From Chryseobacterium sp. Tr-659 (GTDB taxonomy: Bacteria > Bacteroidota > Bacteroidia > Flavobacteriales > Weeksellaceae), in assembly GCF_011752975.1 (NCBI RefSeq), contig NZ_VWWP01000001.1, positions 558,001 through 622,000 on the forward strand: a stretch of DNA of 64,000 nucleotides, written 5' to 3'. A model generated the notes under the pieces. The model had not been told where the DNA came from. It saw only the letters and a list, made by a program, of their open reading frames with translations, and ran no database searches. This document shows positions 18,748 to 26,942 of the stretch, one piece after another. Position 1 is the stretch's first letter. Every line of letters begins with the position of its first letter. A program made the translations under genes and the position numbers.

Positions 18748-19896
18748 ATGACAAAGATCATAAGAGTTTCAACAGTTCCAGTATCATTAAATGTCTTATT
18801 GAAAGGCCAGTTAGCTTTTCTGAAGAAACATTTTGAAATTATTGCTGTTTCTGGTGGTGGCAGAGATTTGAATGAAGTAGAAAATCGTGAAGAAGTTAAA
18901 GTTATACCTGTTGAAATACAAAGACAAATTTCTTTGTTTAAAGATCTTATCTCTCTCATACAGCTTTATAAAACTTTTAAAAAAGAAAAACCTGATATTA
19001 TCCATTCAATTACTCCAAAGGCTGGGCTTTTATCAATGATTGCCGGTAAAATGGCTGGTGTGCCTATCCGTATGCATACTTTTACCGGACTTATTTTCCC
19101 CACACGTACCGGTGTAATGCAAAAACTATTGATTAATATGGATAGGTTGCTTTGTATGGCAGCCACCCATGTATATCCGGAGGGAAGAGGAGTAGAAAGT
19201 GATCTGCTAAAATATAAAATTACAAACAAACCGTTGAAAATTATAGCAAACGGAAATGTTAATGGTATTGATCTGCAGTATTATAATCCTGAGCTTTTTT
19301 CAGCTGATTCTAAAGATAACCTGAGAAAAGAATTAAATATTGACTCTAAAGATTTTATCTTTGTTTTTGTAGGACGCTTAGTAGGAGATAAAGGGATAAA
19401 TGAGCTTGTGCAAGCGTTTTCTGAATATAAAAAAGATAATGTTAAACTTCTTTTGGTAGGATCTTTTGAAGATGAACTGGATCCACTTAAGAAAGAAACG
19501 TATTTAGAAATAAAAAATAATTCTAATATCATCAGTGTTGGTTTTCAAAAGGATGTAAGACCTTATTTAGCAATTTCTAATACATTACTGTTTCCTAGCT
19601 ATAGAGAAGGGTTTCCTAATGTAGTAATGCAGGCTGGTGCTATGGGGCTTCCGGCTATTGTTACTAATATCAACGGTTCTAATGAAATCATAGAAAATGA
19701 AAAAAATGGACTTATAATACCAGTTAAAGATGAAAAAGAAATTGCAATAGCTATGGAAAGAATTATTAATAATAAGAACTTTTACTTGAAATTAAAAGAA
19801 ATGTCCAGAAAAATGATTGTAGACAGATATGATCAATCTTTTGTTTGGAATGAACTATTAAAAGAATATAATTCATTATTGATAATAAAGAATTAA
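18748..19896 (+). CDS. GT4-family glycosyltransferase (PglA/CapM-like)
   Basis: The chosen ATG at 18748 gives 382 residues starting MTKIIRVSTVPVSLNVLLKG; an upstream TTG at 18727 would add seven unlikely residues. The protein is GT-B: SITPKAGLLSMIAGKMAGVP and HTFTGLIFPTRTG in the first domain match PglA/CapM relatives, and the second has FVFVGRLVGDKGI (about 207-219) and the EX7E region YREGFPNVVMQAGAMGLPAI. Such enzymes often add the second sugar to an undecaprenyl-diphosphate-linked amino sugar, which would fit the transferase gene that follows at 19960. Base composition returns toward the genome average here. Confidence 0.86.
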   Translation: MTKIIRVSTVPVSLNVLLKGQLAFLKKHFEIIAVSGGGRDLNEVENREEVKVIPVEIQRQISLFKDLISLIQLYKTFKKEKPDIIHSITPKAGLLSMIAGKMAGVPIRMHTFTGLIFPTRTGVMQKLLINMDRLLCMAATHVYPEGRGVESDLLKYKITNKPLKIIANGNVNGIDLQYYNPELFSADSKDNLRKELNIDSKDFIFVFVGRLVGDKGINELVQAFSEYKKDNVKLLLVGSFEDELDPLKKETYLEIKNNSNIISVGFQKDVRPYLAISNTLLFPSYREGFPNVVMQAGAMGLPAIVTNINGSNEIIENEKNGLIIPVKDEKEIAIAMERIINNKNFYLKLKEMSRKMIVDRYDQSFVWNELLKEYNSLLIIKN

Positions 19897-19959
19897 AAAC
19901 ATTAAATTATAAAATAATTTAATTCTTCATTTTGAAAAACTTAATTAATAAAATTATAA

Positions 19960-20544
19960 ATGTATAAAATATTTATAAAAAGGATTTTAGATATTATTAT
20001 TGCTCTTGCCATTATTATACTTTTATTCCCCCTATTTCTGATAGTTTATATCTTAGTTAAAATAGATAGCCCCGGAAAATTCTTTTTCTTTCAAGAAAGA
20101 TTAGGCTATAAAGGTAAAATATTTAAGATATTTAAAGTAAGGACAATGTATGATAAAGAGAGAGTTGCAGATAGGGAAATATTAAAAGGAGATACAGAAG
20201 TAACAAAAATAGGTTATTACTTAAGACGTTTTAAAATTGATGAACTACCACAGATTATCAATGTATTTAAAGGAGATATGTCCTTAGTAGGGCCGCGTCC
20301 ATGCTTACCTAAACAACTTTTAGAATTTAATGAAGATGGGAAAAAACGGATTCAGGTAATTCCAGGACTGACAGGGTTAGCTCAAGTTAATGGAAACATT
20401 CATTTATCTTGGGAAGAAAGGTGGAAATATGATAGAGAATATGTCGAAAATCAAAGTTTTTTATTAGATACTCAAATCATACTTAAAACCTTTTTGATAT
20501 TGTTTAATGGGGAAGATAAATATATAAAACATCCGGATGTATAG
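19960..20544 (+). CDS. Initiating sugar-phosphate transferase 1 (PglC/WcaJ C-terminal type)
   Basis: The 194-residue protein is a small polyprenyl-phosphate phosphosugar transferase with one N-terminal re-entrant or membrane helix (about 9-33). Family motifs follow in order: FFFQERLGYKGKIFKIFKVRTM (about 46-67), RFKIDELPQIINVFKGDMSLVGPRP (about 90-114) and PGLTGLAQVNG. Such enzymes move sugar-1-phosphate from UDP-sugar to undecaprenyl phosphate. A second transferase of the same fold lies at 24041, so the locus carries two possible initiating enzymes. It overlaps the formyltransferase by 8 bases, and a 64-base gap precedes it. Confidence 0.88.
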   Translation: MYKIFIKRILDIIIALAIIILLFPLFLIVYILVKIDSPGKFFFFQERLGYKGKIFKIFKVRTMYDKERVADREILKGDTEVTKIGYYLRRFKIDELPQIINVFKGDMSLVGPRPCLPKQLLEFNEDGKKRIQVIPGLTGLAQVNGNIHLSWEERWKYDREYVENQSFLLDTQIILKTFLILFNGEDKYIKHPDV

Positions 20545-21496
20545 AATATTAGTAATAGGAGCTGTAAATTCTACAGCTAAGATTATTCAAAAACTAATTG
20601 AAAATGGGCTCGAAGTGGTTGGTGTCTTGGGACATGAACCTAAGGAGAAAGAAAAGGTTTCAGGCTGGGCAGATCTAAAATCATTATCTTTAAGTTTTAA
20701 CATCGAATATAAAGGTTTTACAAAAATTAATAATGAGGATAACCTTAAATGGGCTTCCGATAAAGAACCAGATATTATTTTTGCAGTTGGATTTTCCCAA
20801 TTATTGCATGATCAATGGTTTTCTATTGCTAAATTGGGATGCATAGGTTTTCACCCTACTAAACTTCCTGTAGGAAGAGGGAGAGCTCCTTTAGCCTGGG
20901 TAACATTAGAACAATCATATGGTTCAGCTACATTCTTTCTAATGGGAAAAGGAGCTGATGACGGACCTATTTTTTCACAATCCATTTTTAAAGTCCAAGA
21001 TGAGGATAATGCTCAAACAGTTGAAACGAAGATACTTGAAAATATTGACTTAGCTTTAGATAAATGGTTGCCTGAATTGAAAGATGGACTTTGGCATCCA
21101 ATTCCTCAATGTGAGCATATGGCTTCTTATTATGGAGTAAGAAAAGAAGAAGATGGACATATCAATTGGAATGATAGTGCAATATATATTAATAGATTGA
21201 TTAAAGCTGCAACAAGACCACATCCTGGTGCTTATACTTATTGTAAAGATGAGAAGCTAATTATTTGGTCATGTAGATGTGAAAAAGAAATTCAGTTCAA
21301 AGGAGTAATTGGTAGGATCTTACTTAAAAATGAAAAACAAGAACTTCTGATTCAAACTGGCGAAGGATTAGTGTGGATTGAGGAGTATCAATTCAATGGA
21401 AACAGTGATATTTCCATTAACGTTGGAGATAAATTGGGTTATAATATAGAAGATGAAATATATAAAATAAAAAACCTTTTAAAAAATAATAAATGA
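20537..21496 (+). CDS. Formyltransferase-family enzyme, probably sugar N-formyltransferase
   Basis: The 319-residue protein matches the methionyl-tRNA formyltransferase/ArnA N-terminal fold. It has a Rossmann start (RILVIGAVNSTAKII), the folate-site loop GFHPTKLPVGRGRAP (about 104-118) and KGADDGPIF (about 138-146), followed by a C-terminal domain. Of the usual Asn-His-Asp triad, His106 and Asp141 are present, but the Asn position two before the His is Gly104. This may be a subfamily feature or mean altered chemistry. The next gene, a PIG-L deacetylase, overlaps it by 4 bases; together they could swap an N-acetyl for an N-formyl group. The tRNA-specific fmt function is unlikely from context. 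Confidence 0.78.
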   Translation: MYRILVIGAVNSTAKIIQKLIENGLEVVGVLGHEPKEKEKVSGWADLKSLSLSFNIEYKGFTKINNEDNLKWASDKEPDIIFAVGFSQLLHDQWFSIAKLGCIGFHPTKLPVGRGRAPLAWVTLEQSYGSATFFLMGKGADDGPIFSQSIFKVQDEDNAQTVETKILENIDLALDKWLPELKDGLWHPIPQCEHMASYYGVRKEEDGHINWNDSAIYINRLIKAATRPHPGAYTYCKDEKLIIWSCRCEKEIQFKGVIGRILLKNEKQELLIQTGEGLVWIEEYQFNGNSDISINVGDKLGYNIEDEIYKIKNLLKNNK

Positions 21497-22167
21497 ATAG
21501 AGTAGTAATAGTAGCACCCCATGCTGACGATGAAATCATTGGATGCGGAGCAACGATTGCCAGACATATAAAAGCTGGAGATGAGGTAACTATAGTAATT
21601 GCAACAAATGCTTCGGCAGGAGCACCAGAGCTTTATTCAGCAGATCAGGTTCAAAGTACACGTACCGAAGCTATTGCGGCACATCAGTTTTTGGGAGTAA
21701 AAGAAACTTTTTTTTTAGAATTTCCTGCGCCTGCTCTGAATGCCTTTCCTGAATTTAAAATTTCTTTGGAAGTTTCTAAAATATTCCAAAAAATAAATCC
21801 CACTCATTTGTATCTTCCACACCCTGGAGATATTCATCAGGATCATAAAGCTATTTATCGTGCTTCTTTAGTAGCAGCAAGACCACAAGGAGAAAACAAA
21901 ATCTTAAATATATATTGTTACGAAACACTATCTGAAACAGAGTGGACACCCATGCAGGAGAAAGCATTTGTCCCCAATCACTTTGTGGACGTTACTGATG
22001 TATTTTCAAAAAAAGCTGAAGCAATGAAGTTTTTCGACTCACAAATAAAGAAATTTCCTCATTCACGGTCATTAGAAGCCTTTGAAGCATTAGCTATGTA
22101 TAGAGGAGCTACTATAGGAGTAGAGCGGGCAGAAGCATTCGTTGTTGAGAGACAGGTGGTTTTATAA
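21493..22167 (+). CDS. PIG-L/LmbE-family zinc deacetylase
   Basis: The 224-residue protein carries the PIG-L signature: APHADDE near residues 8-14 (ligands His10 and Asp13) and HPGDIHQDHKAI (about 110-121, ligand His118). Family members remove acetyl groups from N-acetylglucosamine-type substrates, for example in GPI anchors and mycothiol. It begins with ATGA overlapping the formyltransferase stop, so the two are coupled. I infer that it exposes an amine on a nucleotide or lipid-linked sugar for formylation. Another possible substrate is the polymer itself, but no signal peptide is present, which argues for a cytoplasmic small substrate. Confidence 0.85.
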   Translation: MNRVVIVAPHADDEIIGCGATIARHIKAGDEVTIVIATNASAGAPELYSADQVQSTRTEAIAAHQFLGVKETFFLEFPAPALNAFPEFKISLEVSKIFQKINPTHLYLPHPGDIHQDHKAIYRASLVAARPQGENKILNIYCYETLSETEWTPMQEKAFVPNHFVDVTDVFSKKAEAMKFFDSQIKKFPHSRSLEAFEALAMYRGATIGVERAEAFVVERQVVL

Positions 22168-22246
22168 TAATAACAATGATTATAAGACAATTCCACATAA
22201 AGGTAAGTGAGTTTTAGGAAAGTCTTTTTTAAGAAATATTTAAAAT

Positions 22247-22888
22247 ATGAAAAAAATAGCAATTATTGGAGCAGGGGGATTTGGACGTGAGGTTAAAATG
22301 CTGATCGATCATATCAACCAAAAAGAAAAAGAATTTGAAGTCTTAGGTTTTTATGATGATAAACATTATGATCATGATATCAACGGAGTTCCTTATTTAG
22401 GAAAGATCGAAAAAATAAATGAGGTAACTGATCCTTTATGCATTGCAGTCGCAATAGGAGATCCGAAAACAAAGAAAAAAATCATACAAGGAATAAATAA
22501 CACCAATATTGAATTTCCAACTTTAATTCACCCTTCAGTAATAATAGGACAAGATAATACAAAAATAGGGAAAGGAAATATTATTTGTGCAGGAGTTATT
22601 ATTACGGTTGATATTAAAATTGAAGACTTTGTTATTCTTAATTTGTCTTGTACTGTAGGGCATGATACTGTAATAAAGAATTATAGCTCATTTATGCCGA
22701 CAGTTAATATCTCCGGTGAGGTTATCATAAATGAAGCCGTATATGTTGGGACAGGCGCAAAAATTATAAATCTTCTTGAGATTGGTGAAAATACTATTGT
22801 TGGAGCAGGAGCCGTGGTTTATAAAAGCCTTCCTGCAAATTGTACCGCAGTGGGAATTCCAGCTAAACCTATAAAATTTCACGAATAA
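22247..22888 (+). CDS. PglD/NeuD-type UDP-amino-sugar acetyltransferase
   Basis: The 213-residue protein begins with a nucleotide-sugar-binding Rossmann-like domain (IAIIGAGGFGREVKMLIDHI) and continues with a left-handed beta-helix (about 90-213). The catalytic-His segment CTVGHDTVI and the acetyl-CoA end PLPANC-like loop and AVGIPAKPIKF are visible. PglD acetylates the 4-amino group of UDP-4-amino-4,6-dideoxy-GlcNAc, forming UDP-diNAcBac. It ends 1 base before a PglE-like aminotransferase, and a PglC-like transferase follows, the same gene set as in the Campylobacter pgl pathway. An 80-base gap separates it from the deacetylase. A different 4-amino sugar is possible. Confidence 0.84.
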   Translation: MKKIAIIGAGGFGREVKMLIDHINQKEKEFEVLGFYDDKHYDHDINGVPYLGKIEKINEVTDPLCIAVAIGDPKTKKKIIQGINNTNIEFPTLIHPSVIIGQDNTKIGKGNIICAGVIITVDIKIEDFVILNLSCTVGHDTVIKNYSSFMPTVNISGEVIINEAVYVGTGAKIINLLEIGENTIVGAGAVVYKSLPANCTAVGIPAKPIKFHE

Positions 22889-22889
22889 T

Positions 22890-24026
22890 ATGAATACTAA
22901 AATCTGGTTGTCATCACCCCACATGGGAGGCAATGAATTAAAATATATCAACGAAGCATTTGAAGAAAACTGGGTAGCTCCATTAGGACCTAACGTTAAC
23001 GGGTTTGAAAGTGATCTGGAGCAGTTTTTAGGGGAAAATGCAAAAGTAGCAGCCCTTTCTGCCGGTACCGCAGCATTGCACCTTGCTCTTATCGAATGCG
23101 GAGTACAGCATGGAGATGAGGTGATTTGCCAATCCATGACGTTCTCTGCTTCAGCAAATCCTATTGCGTATTGTGGAGCAGCTCCTGTTTTTATAGATAG
23201 CGAGCCTGATACTTGGAACATGTGTCCGAAAGCTTTAAAAGAAGCGATAGAAGACAGAATACAAAAGGGAACCAAACCAAAAGCAATTATTGTCGTTCAT
23301 CTGTACGGAATGCCGGCTAAGATGGATGAGATTATAGCTATTGCTGAAGAATTCCAGATTCCGATTATAGAAGATGCAGCAGAAGCTCTGGGTTCCACTT
23401 ATAAAGGACAGGCATGCGGAACTTTCGGACGTTTTGGAATCTTAAGTTTTAACGGAAATAAAATTATTACTACTTCTGGTGGCGGAGCTTTGGTTTGCCA
23501 CACACAGGAAGACAAAGATAAAACGGTATTTCTTTCAACACAGGCAAGAGATAATGCCCCTCACTACCAGCATTCACATATTGGATTCAATTACAGAATG
23601 AGCAATATTGTGGCGGGTATTGGAAGAGGGCAGATGGAAGTGCTTAAAGACAGGGTAGAAGCGCGCAGAGCAATGCAGAACTTCTATTTTGAAATTTTTA
23701 AAAATATTGAAGGGGTAACCGTATTTTCAGAACCAGGAGATGATTTTTATTCCAATCACTGGCTATCTGCGATCGTTATTGATCCGGAGATTACAGGAAA
23801 AAACAGAGAAGAATTAAGACTTGCATTTTTAGAAGATAATATCGAATCAAGACCGCTTTGGAAGCCAATGCATCTACAACCTGTATTTGAAAATGCGCCA
23901 TATTATGGAGGAGAAGTGTCCGAGAAACTTTTTGATAACGGATTGTGCCTTCCGTCTGGATCTAACCTGTCAGATGAGGATAGAAAAAGGATCACAAAAA
24001 TAATCCATAGCTTCTTCGGAATTTAA
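22890..24026 (+). CDS. PglE-like UDP-4-keto-6-deoxy-sugar aminotransferase
   Basis: The 378-residue PLP enzyme starts with IWLSSPHMGGNELKYI and EAFEENWVAPLGPNV, a start typical of the PglE group. It has SAGTAALHLAL (about 57-67), IIEDAAEALGS (PLP Asp) and the Schiff-base K191 in LSFNGNKIITTSGGG, the lysine context characteristic of PglE rather than WbpE. PglE uses glutamate to aminate the C4 ketone made by PglF. The PglF-like dehydratase is at 138, at the far end of the same locus. PglD- and PglC-like genes flank it directly, so a bacillosamine-type product is the best guess. Confidence 0.86.
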   Translation: MNTKIWLSSPHMGGNELKYINEAFEENWVAPLGPNVNGFESDLEQFLGENAKVAALSAGTAALHLALIECGVQHGDEVICQSMTFSASANPIAYCGAAPVFIDSEPDTWNMCPKALKEAIEDRIQKGTKPKAIIVVHLYGMPAKMDEIIAIAEEFQIPIIEDAAEALGSTYKGQACGTFGRFGILSFNGNKIITTSGGGALVCHTQEDKDKTVFLSTQARDNAPHYQHSHIGFNYRMSNIVAGIGRGQMEVLKDRVEARRAMQNFYFEIFKNIEGVTVFSEPGDDFYSNHWLSAIVIDPEITGKNREELRLAFLEDNIESRPLWKPMHLQPVFENAPYYGGEVSEKLFDNGLCLPSGSNLSDEDRKRITKIIHSFFGI

Positions 24027-24040
24027 TACTTTCGGATTTG

Positions 24041-24610
24041 ATGAATCAGTATACATATTGGAAAATGGTCTTTGACTTTATCTTTGCGGTAATATTGACT
24101 ATTTTCCTTATACCTTTACTGATCGTTTTATGGATAATTACCAGCCTGGATACATCGTCAAACGGAATCTTTTTCCAGACAAGAATTGGACAGCATGGGA
24201 GACCTTTTACTATTTTTAAATTCAAAACAATTCATCAACAGAAAAGGACATGTTCCCACACAGGGCGAATGCTCAGAAAATGTAAATTGGATGAACTTCC
24301 CCAGCTGTTTAATATTTTGAAAGGGGATATGAGTTTTGTAGGTCCTAGACCGGATATTGAAGGGTATTATGACAAACTTACAGGTACAGATCGTAAAGTC
24401 CTCAAACTGAAACCCGGACTGACTTGTGAAGCAAGTATAAAATACAGAAATGAAGAAAGCCTTCTGAAAGATCAAAAAGATCCTTTAATGTATAATGATG
24501 AAATATTATTTCCGAATAAAGTAAAAATGAATCTTGAGTATCTTGAAAGCATGTCTTTTACAAATGATACAAAAATTTTGTTTAAAACATTAATAACCAT
24601 ATTGAAATAG
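24041..24610 (+). CDS. Initiating sugar-phosphate transferase 2 (PglC-like)
   Basis: From the ATG at 24041 the protein has 189 residues; a TTG directly before it would add one. It has an N-terminal membrane segment (about 8-32) and the family motifs FFQTRIGQHGRPFTIFKFKT, CKLDELPQLFNILKGDMSFVGPRPD and LKPGLTCEASI. The last differs from the LTGxAQV of the transferase at 19960. The ASIKYRNEE part resembles transferases found beside pglD/pglE homologues in Bacteroidota. It should load the sugar made by the two preceding genes onto undecaprenyl phosphate. Which of the two transferases starts the main polymer is not evident. Confidence 0.85.
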   Translation: MNQYTYWKMVFDFIFAVILTIFLIPLLIVLWIITSLDTSSNGIFFQTRIGQHGRPFTIFKFKTIHQQKRTCSHTGRMLRKCKLDELPQLFNILKGDMSFVGPRPDIEGYYDKLTGTDRKVLKLKPGLTCEASIKYRNEESLLKDQKDPLMYNDEILFPNKVKMNLEYLESMSFTNDTKILFKTLITILK

Positions 24611-24624
24611 AGTTTTTCACAATT

Positions 24625-25170
24625 ATGAAAATTAAAGAAACCCCGCTTAAAGATTGTTACATCGTAGAACCTACAGTCTTTGAAGATGAAAGAGGCTACT
24701 TCTATGAAAAGTTCAACGAGAAAAGATTCGAAGAGCTTACTGGAATGAACGGCCACTTTGTTCAGGATAATATCTCAAAATCTTCTTATGGAGTACTAAG
24801 AGGGCTGCATCTTCAAAAAGGAGAATATGCCCAGGCAAAATTAGTCTCCTGTCTGGAAGGAAGCGTATGGGATGTAGCAGTAGATCTTCGTGAAGATTCT
24901 CCTACATTTGGGCAGTGGTTCGGAATAGAACTTACCGCAGAAAATAAATTACAGCTCTATGTACCAAGAGGATTCGGACACGGATTTGCCGTACTGAGTA
25001 CCCACGCTGTATTTGCCTATAAGTGCGATAATCTTTATAACAAAGAGTCGGAAGGCAGTGTAAAGTTCAATGATCCCGATCTTGGCATTGATTGGAAGAT
25101 AGAGGAAAAAGATGCCATACTTTCGGAAAAAGATCAGAATGCCCCAGGATTCAAAGAAAAAAACTTTTAA
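24625..25170 (+). CDS. rfbC: dTDP-4-dehydrorhamnose 3,5-epimerase
   Basis: The 181-residue protein matches RmlC along its whole usual length. It has VFEDERGYFYEKF near the N-terminus, the GVLRGLHLQ motif with the catalytic His (about 54-62), VWDVAVDLREDSPTFGQW with the conserved Asp, and YVPRGFGHGFAVLS. It converts dTDP-4-keto-6-deoxyglucose to the L-lyxo-hexulose on the way to dTDP-L-rhamnose. No rfbA, rfbB or rfbD is visible in the window, so partners must lie elsewhere or the enzyme serves another dTDP-sugar. It is the last gene of the locus, and a strong terminator follows. Confidence 0.92.
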   Translation: MKIKETPLKDCYIVEPTVFEDERGYFYEKFNEKRFEELTGMNGHFVQDNISKSSYGVLRGLHLQKGEYAQAKLVSCLEGSVWDVAVDLREDSPTFGQWFGIELTAENKLQLYVPRGFGHGFAVLSTHAVFAYKCDNLYNKESEGSVKFNDPDLGIDWKIEEKDAILSEKDQNAPGFKEKNF

Positions 25171-25182
25171 AGTATACTTCTG

Positions 25183-25207
25183 AAAACCACTTTTTTAAAG
25201 TGGTTTT
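25183..25207 (+). terminator. Terminator of the polysaccharide locus
   Basis: An 11-bp stem, AAAACCACTTT paired with AAAGTGGTTTT around a TTT loop, is followed by a T-rich run. It sits 12 bases after rfbC and before the rimO promoter box. Confidence 0.8.
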
Positions 25208-25238
25208 TATTTTTTAACCCTAACTCTTCAATATTTTG

Positions 25239-25246
25239 TATCTTTG
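25239..25246 (+). promoter_or_regulatory. -7 box of the rimO promoter
   Basis: TATCTTTG matches TAnnTTTG and lies 19 bases before the chosen ATG of rimO. It overlaps the longer reading frame that begins at a TTG at 25236, which argues for the shorter start. No clear -33 TTG was found. Confidence 0.5.
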
Positions 25247-25265
25247 CAGACTCAAAATCAAAACG

Positions 25266-26567
25266 ATGCGTACAAAATCTGTAGGGAAGAAGAAAATCAA
25301 TGTAGTCACTCTTGGATGTTCCAAGAATGTATATGATTCTGAAGTATTAATGAGCCAGCTGAAAGCCAATGGAAAAGAAGTGGTTCACGAAGACCGTGGG
25401 GACATTGTAGTAATCAATACCTGCGGATTTATTGATAACGCCAAAGAAGAATCCATCAACACCATTCTTGATTATGTAGAGGCAAAGAATAGAGGAGAAG
25501 TAGAAAAGGTGTTCGTAACTGGATGCTTATCAGAAAGATATAAGCCGGATTTGGTGAAAGAAATCCCAGATGTAGACCAATATTTCGGAACAAGAGATCT
25601 TCCGATGCTGCTAAAACATCTTGGAGCAGACTATAAACATGAATTGGTAGGAGAAAGGTTAACTACCACTCCAAAGCATTATGCATACCTTAAAATTTCA
25701 GAAGGCTGTGACAGACCTTGCTCTTTTTGTGCTATTCCACTGATGAGAGGAGGACACGTTTCCACTCCTATTGAAAAGTTAGTTTCTGAAGCTCAGAAGC
25801 TTGCTAAAAAAGGAACCAAAGAACTGGTTCTTATTGCACAGGATCTTACGTATTATGGATTGGATATTTACAAAAAAAGAGCACTTGGAGATCTGTTGAA
25901 GGAACTCGTAAAAGTGGAAGGAATAGAATGGATTCGTCTTCATTATGCTTTCCCAAGCGGTTTCCCGGAAGATGTTCTGGATATTATCCGTGAAGAACCT
26001 AAAGTATGTAATTATATAGATATCCCGCTTCAACACATCAACTCTGATTTGTTGAAATCCATGAAGAGAGGAACTACACACGAAAAAACAGATGCTTTAT
26101 TAGGGAAATTCAGAGAGAAAGTTCCTGATATGGCTATAAGAACCACTCTTATCGTAGGATATCCGGGAGAAACAGAAGAAAGATTCCAGGAGCTTAAAGA
26201 TTGGGTAAGAGAACAGAAATTCGATAGATTGGGATGCTTTACTTATTCTCATGAAGAAAATACAACAGCTTATGTACTGGAAGATGATATTCCGCAGGAA
26301 ATAAAAGAAGCGAGAGTAGAAGAAATCATGGAGCTGCAGTCTCAGATTTCATGGGAGAAAAACCAAGAAAAAGTAGGGAAAATATTCAGATGTATTTTTG
26401 ATCGTAAAGAAGGAAATTATTTTATCGGGAGAACAGAATTTGATTCTCCGGATGTAGATAATACAGTACTGGTTTCAGCAGAAGAGACTTATATATCCAT
26501 AGGGGAATTTGCAGAGGTGAAAATTACTTCAGCGGAAGAGTTTGACTTATATGGAGAACTGGTATAG
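25266..26567 (+). CDS. rimO: Ribosomal protein S12 methylthiotransferase
   Basis: From the ATG at 25266 the protein has 433 residues, the usual RimO length. The N-terminal UPF0004 domain has LGCSKNVYDSE and TCGFIDNAKEES, with cysteines that hold the auxiliary iron-sulfur cluster. The radical-SAM cluster motif CDRPCSFC (C-x3-C-x2-C) lies at about 143-150, followed by PLMRGGHVS typical of RimO. A C-terminal TRAM domain closes the protein. RimO adds a methylthio group to the conserved Asp of ribosomal protein S12. It has its own promoter and is not part of the polysaccharide operon. Confidence 0.94.
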   Translation: MRTKSVGKKKINVVTLGCSKNVYDSEVLMSQLKANGKEVVHEDRGDIVVINTCGFIDNAKEESINTILDYVEAKNRGEVEKVFVTGCLSERYKPDLVKEIPDVDQYFGTRDLPMLLKHLGADYKHELVGERLTTTPKHYAYLKISEGCDRPCSFCAIPLMRGGHVSTPIEKLVSEAQKLAKKGTKELVLIAQDLTYYGLDIYKKRALGDLLKELVKVEGIEWIRLHYAFPSGFPEDVLDIIREEPKVCNYIDIPLQHINSDLLKSMKRGTTHEKTDALLGKFREKVPDMAIRTTLIVGYPGETEERFQELKDWVREQKFDRLGCFTYSHEENTTAYVLEDDIPQEIKEARVEEIMELQSQISWEKNQEKVGKIFRCIFDRKEGNYFIGRTEFDSPDVDNTVLVSAEETYISIGEFAEVKITSAEEFDLYGELV

Positions 26568-26942
26568 CTAAATAATTGTAAATCAGTTAGAATGATGATT
26601 GTTGATTCATTAAAATATTAATAAAATTTAACATTAAAATCTTTTTTTGAATCAAATTATATATTTGAAAATCAATTGATTATTATTTTGAGATATTAAG
26701 ATTTTTTAATTTTCTTTGATAAAGCCATTGAATTAGAAAATTATATCTTAAATTTGCGCAATAAACAATATTTTTTAAATTGTATGCTTTCAGTAAGTTA
26801 ATTATTAAAATTAAGCTAAAAAGACCTAATTTATAATATGTTTTGTCTTTTTTGGTTTTATAAGAGATAATCACAAGTTGGGATGTATACTCAATTTTGA
26901 AAATATTGATGAAAAAAATGTAATTAAAATCTTTAAAAACTT
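26568..26942. other. 375-base gap with promoter and long leader
   Basis: Very AT-rich, with no convincing gene. It holds the promoter at 26728-26756 and a leader of about 180 bases before the gene at 26943. Inside that leader an A/T-rich stem (AAAAAGAC at 26818-26825 with GTCTTTTT at 26845-26852) could act as a weak terminator or attenuator. No clear terminator directly after rimO was seen. Confidence 0.5.
26728..26756 (+). promoter_or_regulatory. Promoter of the two secreted-protein genes
   Basis: TTG at 26728-26730, an 18-base spacer and TAAATTTG at 26749-26756 fit the Bacteroidota promoter. The start codon is about 186 bases downstream, so the transcript would have a long untranslated leader. 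Confidence 0.55.

Noticed and set aside
20537..21496. Assignment as fmt (methionyl-tRNA formyltransferase)
   Set aside because: The context in a polysaccharide locus and the altered active-site loop favour a sugar-modifying enzyme. The neighbours are not def or other translation genes.
22688..23275. 195-codon frame on the minus strand opposite pglD and pglE-like genes
   Set aside because: It is long but lies antisense to two clear genes and has no family features, so it is a shadow.
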